A stretch of DNA of 64,000 nucleotides from Mesorhizobium terrae (lineage in GTDB: Bacteria > Pseudomonadota > Alphaproteobacteria > Rhizobiales > Rhizobiaceae). The translations under genes were made by a program, and so were the position numbers. The notes below the pieces were generated by a model. It was not told where the DNA came from and did no database searches. It saw only the letters and a list, made by a program, of their open reading frames with translations. Position 1 is the first letter of the stretch. Each line of letters starts with the position of its first letter. The stretch lies in assembly GCF_008727715.1 (NCBI RefSeq), contig NZ_CP044218.1, forward strand, positions 1,240,001 to 1,304,000, in the 5' to 3' direction. Positions 22,324-31,553 of this stretch are shown piece after piece.

Positions 22324-23645
22324 TGCGCGGACTGTTCGCCGCCCTCACCTCACCCCGAGGGGAACGCAAGGACGATAGCCGCTACGGCCTCGTTGACGAG
22401 ATGTGGGCCGATTTCTTTGGCGGCCTGCGCGCCTCGAAATCTGGCGTATCGGTGAATTGGAAGTCGGCACTTTCGGTGACGACCGTGCTGGCATGTTGCC
22501 GCGTCCGCGCTGACGGCCTGGCCACGGTTCCGTGGAAGCTCTATCAGCGGACCGAAAAGACGGTGAACGGTAAAACGGTCGCTGGCCGACAAGAGGCTCG
22601 CGATCATCCGCTCTACGATCTCCTCGCAACTGCTCCCAACGAGTGGATGACCAGCCTGGAGTTTCGGGAGACGCAGAACTTCCATGTCGACCTCGCAGGC
22701 CATTCGTACACTTTCAAGAATTGGGTGCCTGGCCTCCACAGCGGGCCGTACATCAGCGAGATGATCCTACTGGATCCGGCCCGAGTGACGCATCGGCAAC
22801 TCAACGATGGGTCATTGGAGTATACGCTTCGCGGTCTGGATGGGTCCACACAGACGCTGACACGCCAACATATTTGGCACGTCAAAGGTCCGTCCTGGGA
22901 CACGATCGACGGCCTCAACATCGTGAATTTCGCCCGTGAGGCGATCGGCTTAGCCATTGCAGCCGAAGACAGTCACTCGTCATTCCATCGCAACGGCGTG
23001 AGGCCGAGCGGCATCATCGCGGCGGATGGCTCGCTGGATGAACCGCAACTGATCCGCCTTGCCGCTTGGGTTCGGCGGCATTTCGGCGGCGCTGACAACA
23101 CCGGCAAGCTTCTCGTCCTCGACAAAGCGGCAAAATTCCAGCCCACGCAGATGACTGGCGTAGACAGCCAGCATCTCGAAACGCGAAAGTTTCAGGTCGA
23201 GCGCATCTGCGAAGTCCTTCGTGTAATGCCAATTATGATCGGTTTCTCGGGCGACAAGAACGCCACCTTCGCGTCTGCCGAGCAGATGTTTCTCGCCCAC
23301 CTGGTGCATACCGTCAGACCCATCCATCGCCGATTTGGTGGTTCTGGTGACTTGTTCCTTCTCTCGAAGGACGAACGAAAGAAGGGCTACTACACCGGGT
23401 TCGTCGACTCCGATTTCTTGAGCCCGAGCCTCGAAGCCAAGGCCAAATACAATCAGATCGCGCTCGGCGGCCCCAACAATCCGGGCTGGCTCACACAGAA
23501 CGATGTTCGCGGCTGGGATGAGATGGATGCGATGGAAGGCGCCGATCGCCTCTTCGCTCCCTCAGGTATGGCCGTCTTGGACGAACACGGAAAGCTTGTC
23601 CCGATTGTCGCGCCGTCGGCGCCTAAATCCCCTACTGGAGCGTGA
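22323..23645 (+). CDS. HK97-family portal protein
   Basis: A 440-residue protein starting at the ATG at 22323 (overlapping the small membrane gene). The opening (VNWKSALSVTTVLACCRVRA, DGLATVPWKLYQR) and the later DHPLYDLLATAPNEWMTSLE and EQMFLAHLVHTVRPIHRR are typical of HK97-family portals. Twelve copies would form the ring through which DNA enters the capsid. Confidence 0.92.
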   Translation: MRGLFAALTSPRGERKDDSRYGLVDEMWADFFGGLRASKSGVSVNWKSALSVTTVLACCRVRADGLATVPWKLYQRTEKTVNGKTVAGRQEARDHPLYDLLATAPNEWMTSLEFRETQNFHVDLAGHSYTFKNWVPGLHSGPYISEMILLDPARVTHRQLNDGSLEYTLRGLDGSTQTLTRQHIWHVKGPSWDTIDGLNIVNFAREAIGLAIAAEDSHSSFHRNGVRPSGIIAADGSLDEPQLIRLAAWVRRHFGGADNTGKLLVLDKAAKFQPTQMTGVDSQHLETRKFQVERICEVLRVMPIMIGFSGDKNATFASAEQMFLAHLVHTVRPIHRRFGGSGDLFLLSKDERKKGYYTGFVDSDFLSPSLEAKAKYNQIALGGPNNPGWLTQNDVRGWDEMDAMEGADRLFAPSGMAVLDEHGKLVPIVAPSAPKSPTGA

Positions 23646-23647
23646 GC

Positions 23648-24343
23648 ATGGAGCACCTTCTGTCCGGCCTCACAGAGGTCAAGTTCGCTGCCGGCGCCAA
23701 GGACGGTGTGTTCTCAGGCTACGGGTCGATCTTCGGGAACATCGATTCTCACGGCGATATCGTCGAGAAAGGCGCGTTCACCAAGACCCTGCGCGAATGG
23801 GAAGAGAGGGGCAAGCTCCCCAAGATGCTGCTCCAACACGGCGGCTTCTTCGGTCCGGTCGATGACATGTTGCCGATCGGCAAATGGACCTCGATGGAAG
23901 AGAACTCCAAGGGCCTGAAGGTCGAGGGCGAGTTGTTCGCGCTGAACACCGATCGCGGAGCGCTCATCTACGAGGGCCTGAAGAGTGGCGAGCTCGACGG
24001 CCTTTCCATCGGCTACAAGACCGTGAAGTATCGCATGGGAACCAAGCCGCAAGATCCGACACGCTGGCTCGAAGAACTCAAACTCTTCGAAGTCTCGGTT
24101 GTGACGTTCGGCTCCAATGACAAAGCGACCATCGGCCAGGTCAAAGCCGCCAATCTTCTCAATCCTCGCGACCTCGAGCGCGAGCTCAAGACCATTCTCT
24201 CCGCGAACGACGCCGTGAGGGCCGTCGCTATCGTGAAGAAGCACCTTCAGCGTGAGGCTGAGGGCCACCCGTCCACCGATCCTCGTGATGAGGAAGCGGC
24301 GATGGAACTGCTCAACACGCTGAAGAAGCTGCGGGCAGCCTGA
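23648..24343 (+). CDS. HK97-family prohead protease
   Basis: A 231-residue protein. GYGSIFGNIDSHGDIVEKGA opens the S78 peptidase fold; MLLQHGG carries the catalytic His and DGLSIGYK the catalytic Ser. It would mature the capsid by removing the N-terminal delta domain of the capsid protein. The ATG at 23648 has GGAG eight bases upstream; a GTG at 23642 is less likely. Confidence 0.92.
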   Translation: MEHLLSGLTEVKFAAGAKDGVFSGYGSIFGNIDSHGDIVEKGAFTKTLREWEERGKLPKMLLQHGGFFGPVDDMLPIGKWTSMEENSKGLKVEGELFALNTDRGALIYEGLKSGELDGLSIGYKTVKYRMGTKPQDPTRWLEELKLFEVSVVTFGSNDKATIGQVKAANLLNPRDLERELKTILSANDAVRAVAIVKKHLQREAEGHPSTDPRDEEAAMELLNTLKKLRAA

Positions 24344-24370
24344 CCCAACCCTACATCGCAGGAGGGCGAA

Positions 24371-25753
24371 ATGCCCGAGTTGAAGGATGTGCTGGATGAT
24401 GTCCAGCGCGAGATGAAGAAGTTTGGCGAGGACACCAAGTCCGCGCAGGAATCCATGATGAAGGACCTCAAGGAGGTCCGAGAGCTTGCCGAAAAGGCAG
24501 GCAAGGCAGCCGGTGACGGAACCCAGCTCAAATCAGACCTGGACGCCCTGTCTCGCGGCGTCGAGGAAAAGCACGCCGCCATCGAAGCCAAGGTCAAGGA
24601 TATTCTGGAGAAAGCGGCGAAGGAAGCCGATGCCATCCTGGAAATCCAGAAGAAGATTGGTCGGCCGGGCGGTGGTGGAACCTCCGACGATCAGGCCAAG
24701 TTCCTGAAGGAAGCGCTCGACTTCAAGCGCGTTGCGATGTCCCGCCGCGGCGAGCTGAAGACAACCACCATCCTGAAGCCCGAAGACGTCAACGCCGACG
24801 AATACAAGGCATATCAGGAAGCCTTCCGGATGTCGCTTCGGCGCCAGGAGAACCAGCTCTCCCAGGACGAGCAGAAGGCCATGTTGGTTGGGTCGGACCC
24901 GGACGGTGGATATCTGGTCCCCACCCAGACGTCTTCGCGCATCATCACCAAGGTCTGGGAAACGTCGCCGATCGATGAACTCGCCTATCACGAGAGCGTT
25001 TCGACCGATGCTCTCGAAATCGCGATCGACGCGGATGAAGCCGGCGCTGGTTGGGTCGGCGAAACGGAATTGCGCCCCGAGACCAGCACGCCCCAGACCG
25101 GTGTGCAGCGCATCCCGGTCCACGAGATCTATGCAAAGCCCAAAGCCACGCAGCAGCTTCTCGAAGACGCAGGTATCGATGTCGAGGCTTGGCTTGCCAG
25201 CAAGGTCGCCGACAAGTTCGGCCGCATGCGTGCGACGGCCTTCATCATCGGCAACGGCATCAAGAAGCCGCGAGGCATCCTGACTTATCCGGCTGGCTCG
25301 AACGGTGTCCGTGGCACCATCCTGCAGGTGAAGTCCGGTCATGCCACCCAGCTTACACCTGATGGCTTGATCACGCTCACGTTCTCCATCAAAGACAAGT
25401 ACCTCGCCAATGCGAATTGGCTGATGAAGCGTGGTACCGTCGGCGCCGTCCTCCTCTTCAAGGACGCGCAGGGTCAGTACATCTGGCGGCCGGGCCTTCA
25501 GGCCGGAGCTCCCTCGATACTCCTCAGCTACAACGTCCGGCGCGCCGATGACATGCCGACCGTGGGTGCCGGCACTTTGCCGGTGGCCTTCGGCGATTTC
25601 CGCGCCGGTTACACCGTCGTCGACCGTCTGGGCATCCGGACTCTTCGTGATCCGTATTCCTCGAAGCCGTTCGTCGAGTTCTACACGCGCCAGCGTGTGG
25701 GTGGCGACGTCGTCGACTTCGAGGCCTACGCCCTGCAGGTGGTCGGCACCTGA
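24371..25753 (+). CDS. HK97-fold major capsid protein
   Basis: A 460-residue protein. Residues 1-105 form a charged coiled coil (delta scaffold domain). The capsid fold begins near GSDPDGGYLVPTQTSSRI and continues with AGWVGETELRPETSTPQTG, ATQQLLEDAGIDVEAWLA and FIIGNGIKKPRGIL, all typical of the family. GGAGG lies upstream of the ATG. A strong terminator follows directly. Confidence 0.93.
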   Translation: MPELKDVLDDVQREMKKFGEDTKSAQESMMKDLKEVRELAEKAGKAAGDGTQLKSDLDALSRGVEEKHAAIEAKVKDILEKAAKEADAILEIQKKIGRPGGGGTSDDQAKFLKEALDFKRVAMSRRGELKTTTILKPEDVNADEYKAYQEAFRMSLRRQENQLSQDEQKAMLVGSDPDGGYLVPTQTSSRIITKVWETSPIDELAYHESVSTDALEIAIDADEAGAGWVGETELRPETSTPQTGVQRIPVHEIYAKPKATQQLLEDAGIDVEAWLASKVADKFGRMRATAFIIGNGIKKPRGILTYPAGSNGVRGTILQVKSGHATQLTPDGLITLTFSIKDKYLANANWLMKRGTVGAVLLFKDAQGQYIWRPGLQAGAPSILLSYNVRRADDMPTVGAGTLPVAFGDFRAGYTVVDRLGIRTLRDPYSSKPFVEFYTRQRVGGDVVDFEAYALQVVGT

Positions 25754-25773
25754 TCCACATCGTCTGAACCAAG

Positions 25774-25797
25774 GGCGCGGCGCTAGCCGCGCCTTTT
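25774..25797 (+). terminator. Terminator after the capsid gene
   Basis: GGCGCGGC, a GCTA loop, GCCGCGCC and TTTT: an 8-bp GC-rich stem followed by a short T-run, 20 bases after the capsid stop. Confidence 0.85.
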
Positions 25798-25839
25798 CCC
25801 ATTCGCTGCTCGGATACGGGCATTTCAACGGAGGGTCCC

Positions 25840-26268
25840 ATGCGGGACATCATCTCGAATCTTCATCTCGTTGCCGCCATTCCGCCGGCAGCGACGGCTC
25901 CGGCCGACAACACCCCTATCGTCTCGACTATCCTGGATCGTATGGGCTTCGAAAGTGTTGCCCTTGCCATCGTCGCCGGCACGCTTGTCGATGCCGATGC
26001 GACCTTCGCTGTCACGCTCGAACACGGCGACCAGGCCAACCTTTCTGACGCATCGGCGGTGCAGGCGGACATGATGAACGGCGGCCTCGTGAACGCTGGC
26101 TTCACGTTCGCGGCCGACAACGCTTGCCGCAAGCTCGGCTATGTCGGCGCAAAACGTTACGTTCGCGCGACAATCACGCCCGCGAACAATACCGGTGCCG
26201 CGCCAGTGGCTGCGCTGTGGATGCTCTCCCATATGAACCAGGCGCCGACCGCCAATCCCCCGGCATAA
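25840..26268 (+). CDS. Probable capsid decoration or structural protein
   Basis: A 142-residue protein with an ordered beta-rich sequence (FESVALAIVAGTLVDADATF, AVTLEHGDQANLSDASAVQA, KLGYVGAKRYVRATITPANN). Similar proteins occur directly after capsid genes in phages of this type. It is flanked on both sides by terminators, which points to its own dose control. GGAGG lies upstream of the ATG. A structural role is inferred from position. Confidence 0.65.
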   Translation: MRDIISNLHLVAAIPPAATAPADNTPIVSTILDRMGFESVALAIVAGTLVDADATFAVTLEHGDQANLSDASAVQADMMNGGLVNAGFTFAADNACRKLGYVGAKRYVRATITPANNTGAAPVAALWMLSHMNQAPTANPPA

Positions 26269-26287
26269 TCCACCCTTCCGAAACCGT

Positions 26288-26315
26288 GGCCGGCGCTATC
26301 GTCGCCGGCCTTTTT
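26288..26315 (+). terminator. Terminator after the decoration-type gene
   Basis: GGCCGGCG, a 7-base loop, CGCCGGCC and TTTTT: a strong rho-independent signal 20 bases after the stop. Confidence 0.87.
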
Positions 26316-26337
26316 CAATCCTGATGGAGGCCGCGCT

Positions 26338-26964
26338 ATGCGCAAGGCTGTCGTTATCAACGCGTTCCCGTTCGCCTTCGATGGCATCAACATTCAGTTT
26401 CTGACCAAAGGCAGCACTTTCCCTCCCGATGGACAGCCTGCCGTGGCGGACTCCTCGCTCGATGGTCTGGTGAAGGCCGGATATCTGGAGGAAATCGATG
26501 GCGTCGTGATGGTTCCCGAGGAAGACGCCGCCATGAACCGCGCGATCATCGTCTCGATCGACAAGCGATTGACCGACGCTTCCGATGAAGAACTCATGAG
26601 CATCGTTGCAAGGTCAGGCGCACCTTTCAGCGGCAATCTTATACGCGCAGAACTTGTTCTGGCGGCCAAGCGTCAGGTGGTCGCGGAAGCCCAGGGTGCC
26701 TCGCCGGTACTTGGTATGAAGGATGCGTCCGACGCTGACACGTCACAGGCACCGGTATCGGAGAAGGTCGAACCTCAGTCCGGTGGTGATGGTGTCAAGG
26801 AAAGTGGCACCGGCGAAACAGGGCCGACGAAGGTCGATACCGATCTCGATCTCGACGGCCTCAAGAAGGACGAACTCGAAGAGATCGCCAAAGACAAGGG
26901 AATCGACATCTCCGATGCGAAGACCAAGGCCGATATCGTCGCTCTGATCAAAGCCGCCGACTGA
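26338..26964 (+). CDS. Hypothetical structural-region protein with SAP-like C-terminus
   Basis: A 208-residue protein. The N-terminal part starts MRKAVVINAFPFAFDGINIQ; the middle is an acidic Gly/Thr/Ser-rich linker; the last 35 residues (LDGLKKDELEEIAKDKGIDI, then AKTKADIVALIKAA) look like a SAP/HeH DNA-binding helix pair. GGAGG precedes the ATG. Proteins with such tails occur among head-completion genes. Confidence 0.65.
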   Translation: MRKAVVINAFPFAFDGINIQFLTKGSTFPPDGQPAVADSSLDGLVKAGYLEEIDGVVMVPEEDAAMNRAIIVSIDKRLTDASDEELMSIVARSGAPFSGNLIRAELVLAAKRQVVAEAQGASPVLGMKDASDADTSQAPVSEKVEPQSGGDGVKESGTGETGPTKVDTDLDLDGLKKDELEEIAKDKGIDISDAKTKADIVALIKAAD

Positions 26965-26990
26965 CTGTCGTGTTTGCCTGGAGCGGCCCG

Positions 26991-27644
26991 ATGCGATCGA
27001 AGTTCGAAGTTGTCGTGGCCGCCACCGGCACCCTGCTGTCCATTGCGCAGCTTCGAACTGCGGCTGGCCTGTCCGGCACCGACACTAGTCGCGACACCGA
27101 GCTTCAGGATCTCGGCAAACGTGTTGCTGCCGAGATCGCTATCGCCTGTCGCGTTCGCGGAGATGGCGTCGCTGAACCAACGCTTCTGGCGGAGACCGTG
27201 AGAGACACGTTCCGCGAGACGGGATGCGACACCGATCTGTTCCTTTCCAGGCTGTTCGCCTCGAGCATTTCTTCCATCGTCGAAGCCGGCAACACACTCG
27301 CGGCCACCGACACATATGTCGATGGCGGCGCCGGCATTGTGCGACGCATATCGGGTACACGCGACCTCAGATGGAGGCGCGGCGAAATTGTGATCGAGTA
27401 CGTCGCCGGCTTTACGACAGTACCCTCCGATTTGATCGGCATCGCAATGGATCTTTGCCGCCTTCGCCTATCGGCCGATGCCGTTGATCCGCTCGAGCGC
27501 GCCACCACCATCACCATTCCCGACGTCGAAACCCGTCGCATCGAGAGGTGGGTGGGTGCTGTTCCAGGTTCTTCAGCAGGTCCATTGCCAGACGACATCA
27601 TGAACCGGCTTGGACGATACATCACGCCGTCGTTTGCTGCCTGA
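26991..27644 (+). CDS. Head-tail connector protein
   Basis: A 217-residue protein from the ATG at 26991 (GGAG upstream). The helical opening (LRTAAGLSGTDTSRDTELQD) and the region before FTTVPSDLIGIAMDLCRLRL match phage connector proteins of the gp6/gp8 type, which form the adaptor ring under the portal. It overlaps the next gene by one base. Confidence 0.75.
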   Translation: MRSKFEVVVAATGTLLSIAQLRTAAGLSGTDTSRDTELQDLGKRVAAEIAIACRVRGDGVAEPTLLAETVRDTFRETGCDTDLFLSRLFASSISSIVEAGNTLAATDTYVDGGAGIVRRISGTRDLRWRRGEIVIEYVAGFTTVPSDLIGIAMDLCRLRLSADAVDPLERATTITIPDVETRRIERWVGAVPGSSAGPLPDDIMNRLGRYITPSFAA

Positions 27645-27976
27645 TGCCCAATCTCACCCCTGCCCAGCAGATCGCCGACCTCGATGCCGCGCTTGCGCGC
27701 CGGGGCACGTCGATCCAGCTTCGCAAGACGAATTCTGCAACCGGCCAGGTGACGGTTCCGGCGAAGTGGCGCGGTTATCTCCCTCAAGAGGTGATTGGCA
27801 TCATCCAGGCCGGCGACACGAAGGTCATTGTTTCGCCAACCGGGCTGGAGGCGTTTGGTATCCCTCCGCAAAACGGGTTTGCAGTTCTCGCTGGCATCCC
27901 TCGCCGCATCATCGCTCCCACGCCCATTTACGATGGCGGCGTGCTCGTCCGGATCGAACTGGCGGTTCGCGGCTGA
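27644..27976 (+). CDS. Probable head-closure (stopper) protein
   Basis: A 110-residue beta-rich protein (TSIQLRKTNSATGQVTVPAK, GIIQAGDTKVIVSPTGLEAF, GVLVRIELAVRG). Size and position between the connector and the gp10-like gene fit a stopper protein. Overlaps on both sides. Confidence 0.65.
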   Translation: MPNLTPAQQIADLDAALARRGTSIQLRKTNSATGQVTVPAKWRGYLPQEVIGIIQAGDTKVIVSPTGLEAFGIPPQNGFAVLAGIPRRIIAPTPIYDGGVLVRIELAVRG

Positions 27977-28650
27977 TGGCTCGGCTCCAGTCTGTCGGCG
28001 AGCTGTTCAAGATCGCCATGCAGGAAACGCTGGGCGAGACACACAGGCTGCTGATCAATACGGCGAAGCGCGAGCATGCCCGCGTCATGGAAACCGATCC
28101 GCGGCCGTCGAATTTCCGTCGCATCGTGGACGGACGGTCGGGTGAAGCGGAAGAAGCGGTGAAGCCGGCCGGCATCATCGTCTACCAGTACCCGCGCATC
28201 GAACAGGTCGTTCAATTCGCGATGGAGACCCTGTTCGATCGCTCGCCTGTCGACAGCGGCGACTACCGCAACGCTCACATGATCTTCATCGAGAACTCGC
28301 CGGCGCGGAACCTCGAAGAACTGCGCCCCAGCGATCAGGTGACGATTACCAATCCTCTTCCCTACGCACGGAAGATCGAGGTCGGCGCGATGACCATGCG
28401 CGTTCCGGGCACCGATCAGGTCTATCAGCAGGCGCGTCAGATTGTGGCCTCGCGCTGGGGCAATGTGGCGAAAATCAAGTTCACATTCCGGGCGATCATC
28501 GGCGGCCATGTGGCCATCCAGGAACGCGCTGCAGCCCGGGGCCGGTATGTAGGCCGGCCAGCAACGGGTGACTTCGAACGGCAGTTGGCGCCGGCACTGC
28601 ACAACCGCGCGGACCTCCGCTTTCCGGCGCTCGTAATTTCGGAGCTTTGA
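27976..28650 (+). CDS. HK97 gp10-like neck/tail-completion protein
   Basis: A 224-residue protein starting at the ATG at 27976. SPVDSGDYRNAHMIF and VTITNPLPYARKIEVGAMTM match the SPVDTGxxR...NxxxYAxxlE pattern of the HK97 gp10 family, which joins head and tail. Confidence 0.8.
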   Translation: MARLQSVGELFKIAMQETLGETHRLLINTAKREHARVMETDPRPSNFRRIVDGRSGEAEEAVKPAGIIVYQYPRIEQVVQFAMETLFDRSPVDSGDYRNAHMIFIENSPARNLEELRPSDQVTITNPLPYARKIEVGAMTMRVPGTDQVYQQARQIVASRWGNVAKIKFTFRAIIGGHVAIQERAAARGRYVGRPATGDFERQLAPALHNRADLRFPALVISEL

Positions 28651-28651
28651 C

Positions 28652-29146
28652 GTGCCAGAAGTCGCCGCCGACGGTCCTATCCGCACCTTCTTTGAGGCCG
28701 GCTGGGGAGCTACCACGCGCGTTGCGTACGAAAACGAGCCACCTGCCGCGCCGTGGCCGCCGGTCAACGGCGCGAGCGAGCTGGTTCCTTGGGCCTTCCT
28801 CGAAATCGTGGTCACCGGCAGCGAGCTGGCGGGAGCCACAGGGCTTAAGGGTCGTCGCCTTTGGCGCGACTATGGCCTGATCCACGTACACGTCTTCGTG
28901 CCGATCGGTAGCGGGAAGGTAGCCGCGAACAGTCTGGCAAAGGATGCCGGCGAGATTTTCCGAGCTGCTGCATTCCATGAAGGACCTGATGGCCGCGCGA
29001 TCCGGACACTTGCACCCATGGTGTCCGCCGGCGGCTCGGCCGGCGATGACCAACGGCTCGGCCAGATCACCGGCACCAACAGCATTCACAGCGACTGGTT
29101 CCGGGCAACCATGACTGTCGAGTTCAATTACTTCTACCGCGGCTAG
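28652..29146 (+). CDS. Tail terminator-like protein (DUF4128 type)
   Basis: A 164-residue protein starting at a GTG one base after the upstream stop. It has a beta-alpha pattern (PWAFLEIVVTGSELAGATG, RLWRDYGLIHVHVFVPIGSG) and ends SDWFRATMTVEFNYFYRG. Position and fold fit the tail-completion protein that caps tail growth and binds the head. Confidence 0.72.
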   Translation: MPEVAADGPIRTFFEAGWGATTRVAYENEPPAAPWPPVNGASELVPWAFLEIVVTGSELAGATGLKGRRLWRDYGLIHVHVFVPIGSGKVAANSLAKDAGEIFRAAAFHEGPDGRAIRTLAPMVSAGGSAGDDQRLGQITGTNSIHSDWFRATMTVEFNYFYRG

Positions 29147-29178
29147 CCGCTCAATCCACAATCTGACGGAGAACGACG

Positions 29179-30411
29179 ATGACCGGCTACGCCGAGCAGT
29201 GGAATGCCTATGTCGCGTACAAGGCGCAGGCCGCCCGAGGCACCCAGGCATCGGGTGCTGGCGCATTGATCCTGCCGCAGGCCGGCGGCCAGGGCGGCCG
29301 CCTGACCAAAAACACGATCGCAGACCCGATTATCCGTCGTGACGCGATGCAGATTCGTGGCCGCCATGGTTCGCAGAAGACGGCCGGCACCTATAACGGT
29401 GCCGTTTCGATCGGTGCTCTCGATCCAATCTTTGCCGCGCTTATGCGCACAGCTTGGTCAAGCGCGGATCTTGCCATCACTCAGGCCGATATGACGTCGG
29501 TCACCACCACGGCGAACACCATCGTTGCGACTTCCGGTGACTGGATCGCGCGGGGCCTCCGCGTCGGCAATGTCATCCGCGCGACCGGCCTGCCGGATGC
29601 CGCCAACAACGGCAAGAACCTACGCATCACCGGCCTGACTGGCTCCACGATCACCGTCGCGGAAACGCTTGTGGTCAATGCGGCGGCCGACACCACCTTC
29701 ACGATCACGCGTCCCGGCCGGGTGCTCACCAATCCCGGCGCCGGCGCTCTGGTGAAGACCTACTTCACCGTCGAGGAACACGAGTACGATCTCGATGCTT
29801 CTGAGGTGTTCACCGACTGCGTGTTTTCGCGGCTCCGGATCTCGATGAACCCCGATGGCGTGCTGACCACGGAACTCGGCTGGACCGGCACCGGCAAATT
29901 CGAGACGAAGTCCGGTGTCGATGCTCCGTATTTCACCGCTCCGACAGAGCCGTCCGGTCTCTCTCTCGCTGCGGTCGACGCAACACTGCGCGTCGGCACC
30001 GAAGATATCCTCGAGCTCACATCGTTCGACATAACCGTCGATCTCCAGCCGAACGCTCCGTCGGTCACCGGTCCGAGCAAGTACGCACCGGATGTGTTCC
30101 TCGGAGTGCAGATGATCTCGATGAATCTGACCGCGCTGCGCAAGGACTTGCTCGACGTTGCGGACTTCATCGCCGAGACGCCGCTTTCTCTGCATTTCCT
30201 GGCTCAGGAGAACGAAGCTTCGCCGGCCGACTTCTTCGCACTCACCATCCCGAACTTCACATATGGCGGCGTCGACAAGTCGGCGTTGTCGAAGCAAGGC
30301 GGCCCGCGAACGGTCACCCGCAACGTGCCGTCCGATCTGGTCGGCATCGATACGCGCGGCGGTGCGTTCCCGGCCACGCAGATTACGATGCAGGTTTCGA
30401 ACGCAACCTAA
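29179..30411 (+). CDS. Major tail tube protein
   Basis: A 410-residue protein. The N-terminal and C-terminal parts (GRHGSQKTAGTYNGAVSIG, ELTSFDITVDLQPNAPSVTG, KDLLDVADFIAETPLSLHFL) fit the large tail-tube family of siphoviruses (Phage_tube_2 type). An internal beta-rich segment (TTTANTIVATSGDWIARGLR, then GLTGSTITVAETL) looks like an inserted Ig-like module of about 70 residues. It polymerises into the tail tube. Confidence 0.8.
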   Translation: MTGYAEQWNAYVAYKAQAARGTQASGAGALILPQAGGQGGRLTKNTIADPIIRRDAMQIRGRHGSQKTAGTYNGAVSIGALDPIFAALMRTAWSSADLAITQADMTSVTTTANTIVATSGDWIARGLRVGNVIRATGLPDAANNGKNLRITGLTGSTITVAETLVVNAAADTTFTITRPGRVLTNPGAGALVKTYFTVEEHEYDLDASEVFTDCVFSRLRISMNPDGVLTTELGWTGTGKFETKSGVDAPYFTAPTEPSGLSLAAVDATLRVGTEDILELTSFDITVDLQPNAPSVTGPSKYAPDVFLGVQMISMNLTALRKDLLDVADFIAETPLSLHFLAQENEASPADFFALTIPNFTYGGVDKSALSKQGGPRTVTRNVPSDLVGIDTRGGAFPATQITMQVSNAT

Positions 30412-30421
30412 GGAGAAACGG

Positions 30422-30634
30422 ATGTCCCAGAAGGAAAAGGCGGTGCGCGAGGCCGCCAGCGCATTGTCGGCCGCCATCGCCGAGGCCCGCTCGGCCGGGC
30501 TGCATGTCCAATGGCCCCACTCCCACGAGGGCCTTCTCGCCATCGCTATCAGCGAGACGAAAAAAGCCACCGAGGAGAAGGCCGACACGGCCCCGACGAA
30601 GGCCAGCGAAAAAAAGGCCGGACCGGCGGCTTAA
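30422..30634 (+). CDS. Small helical tail-region protein
   Basis: A 70-residue Ala/Lys/Glu-rich helical protein starting MSQKEKAVREAASALSAAIA, with AGGAGA upstream of the ATG. It lies between tail tube and tail chaperone genes. Role unknown; possibly an assembly accessory. Confidence 0.6.
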   Translation: MSQKEKAVREAASALSAAIAEARSAGLHVQWPHSHEGLLAIAISETKKATEEKADTAPTKASEKKAGPAA

Positions 30635-30734
30635 CGGAATCCCGTCCCACCGGGCAGCAACAGCGGCGCCGCTCGGCGGCCGGTGCGTGGGAGCATCGGC
30701 CGCCACCTGTCTCCCACCAGAAGGAATTGCCCCA

Positions 30735-31187
30735 ATGACTGTCAAAACTGACAGCCCTGCCATCGACATCACCAATTTTCTCCCGACGCACGATTTCCGG
30801 CTACAGATCATCGCGCCGAACGGCGTGCCCACCGGCTGGTGGTGGACGCTGGCAGCGGCATCGCACGAGAAGAACGTCGGCTTCACCGAGGCTCGTGCGG
30901 CCAAGAACCTTGAACGGGCGAAAGTTATCCGCGAAGCGCAGTTCAACGGCCAGCGGTACGAGGCCGAGGCCAAGACCCCGGAGCAGGATCGGCGCGAGGA
31001 CGTTCAGTGGATCGTCGCCCGCACGCTAGACTTCACCCCCATTAGGATCGGGGATGGGTTGTTCAACTACAGCGACAAGGCAGTCGAGGACCTGTTGATC
31101 CGTCCGGAGCTGACGTTCGCTGCCATGCAGATCATCAAGGCGCTCAACGACGACGCCCGTTTTATCAAGCGCTCCGAGGCTCCCTAA
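30735..31187 (+). CDS. Tail assembly chaperone (gpG-like)
   Basis: A 150-residue protein from the ATG at 30735. Its position between the tail tube and tape-measure genes, and its size, match the gpG-like chaperone that coats the tape measure during tail assembly. The reading frame ends at TAA (31185-31187), but the -1 frame continues as coding sequence without a start codon, as in gpG/gpGT pairs. Confidence 0.75.
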   Translation: MTVKTDSPAIDITNFLPTHDFRLQIIAPNGVPTGWWWTLAAASHEKNVGFTEARAAKNLERAKVIREAQFNGQRYEAEAKTPEQDRREDVQWIVARTLDFTPIRIGDGLFNYSDKAVEDLLIRPELTFAAMQIIKALNDDARFIKRSEAP

Positions 31188-31552
31188 AGAGCTACGCGGA
31201 GCGCTCTTTCGCGCTTGATGCGAAGGCGCCTGACGGCGTCTCGCAACGCCAGAGGCTGGAGGGCCTTCTGGAAAGGACACGCCGCCCTGAACAGCGTGCC
31301 AGATACGAAGCTGAACTTCAGCTTCCACGAATGCCGGTCGAAGTGGCTTACGTCTGGGCGATGTTCTGGCGGCTGCGCAACAGGGTGCGCAACGTCAACA
31401 CGCACCAACCGATCACCTGGGACGATATCTACAAGTACCGGGATCTTGTGATGGCTCATATCGGGCCATTCGAAATCGAGCTGATCGAACTGCTCGACGA
31501 TCTTTTCCTGAAAGCACAAGCAGAAGCGAAAAACGAGGAAGGAGGCGACTGA
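31161..31552 (+). CDS. Tail chaperone frameshift extension (gpT-like)
   Basis: The -1 frame is open from before 31161 to 31552 and reads like real protein: SLKSYAERSFALDAK, RLEGLLERTRRPEQRAR, VEVAYVWAMFWRLRNRV, ITWDDIYKYRDLVMAHIG. No start codon exists in the first 140 bases of this frame, so it is probably joined to the upstream chaperone by -1 slippage. Candidate slip sites are T-TTT-ATC at 31160-31166 and CCC-TAA at 31182-31187; neither is a classic XXXYYYZ. The start given is the earliest likely slip point. Confidence 0.65.
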
Positions 31553-31553
31553 A

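Noticed and set aside
24533..25828. A 431-codon minus-strand frame over the capsid gene
   Set aside because: Mirror frame of a certain capsid gene, caused by high GC.
29620..30588. A 322-codon minus-strand frame over the tail tube gene
   Set aside because: Shadow of the tail tube gene; Arg/Asp-rich antisense composition.
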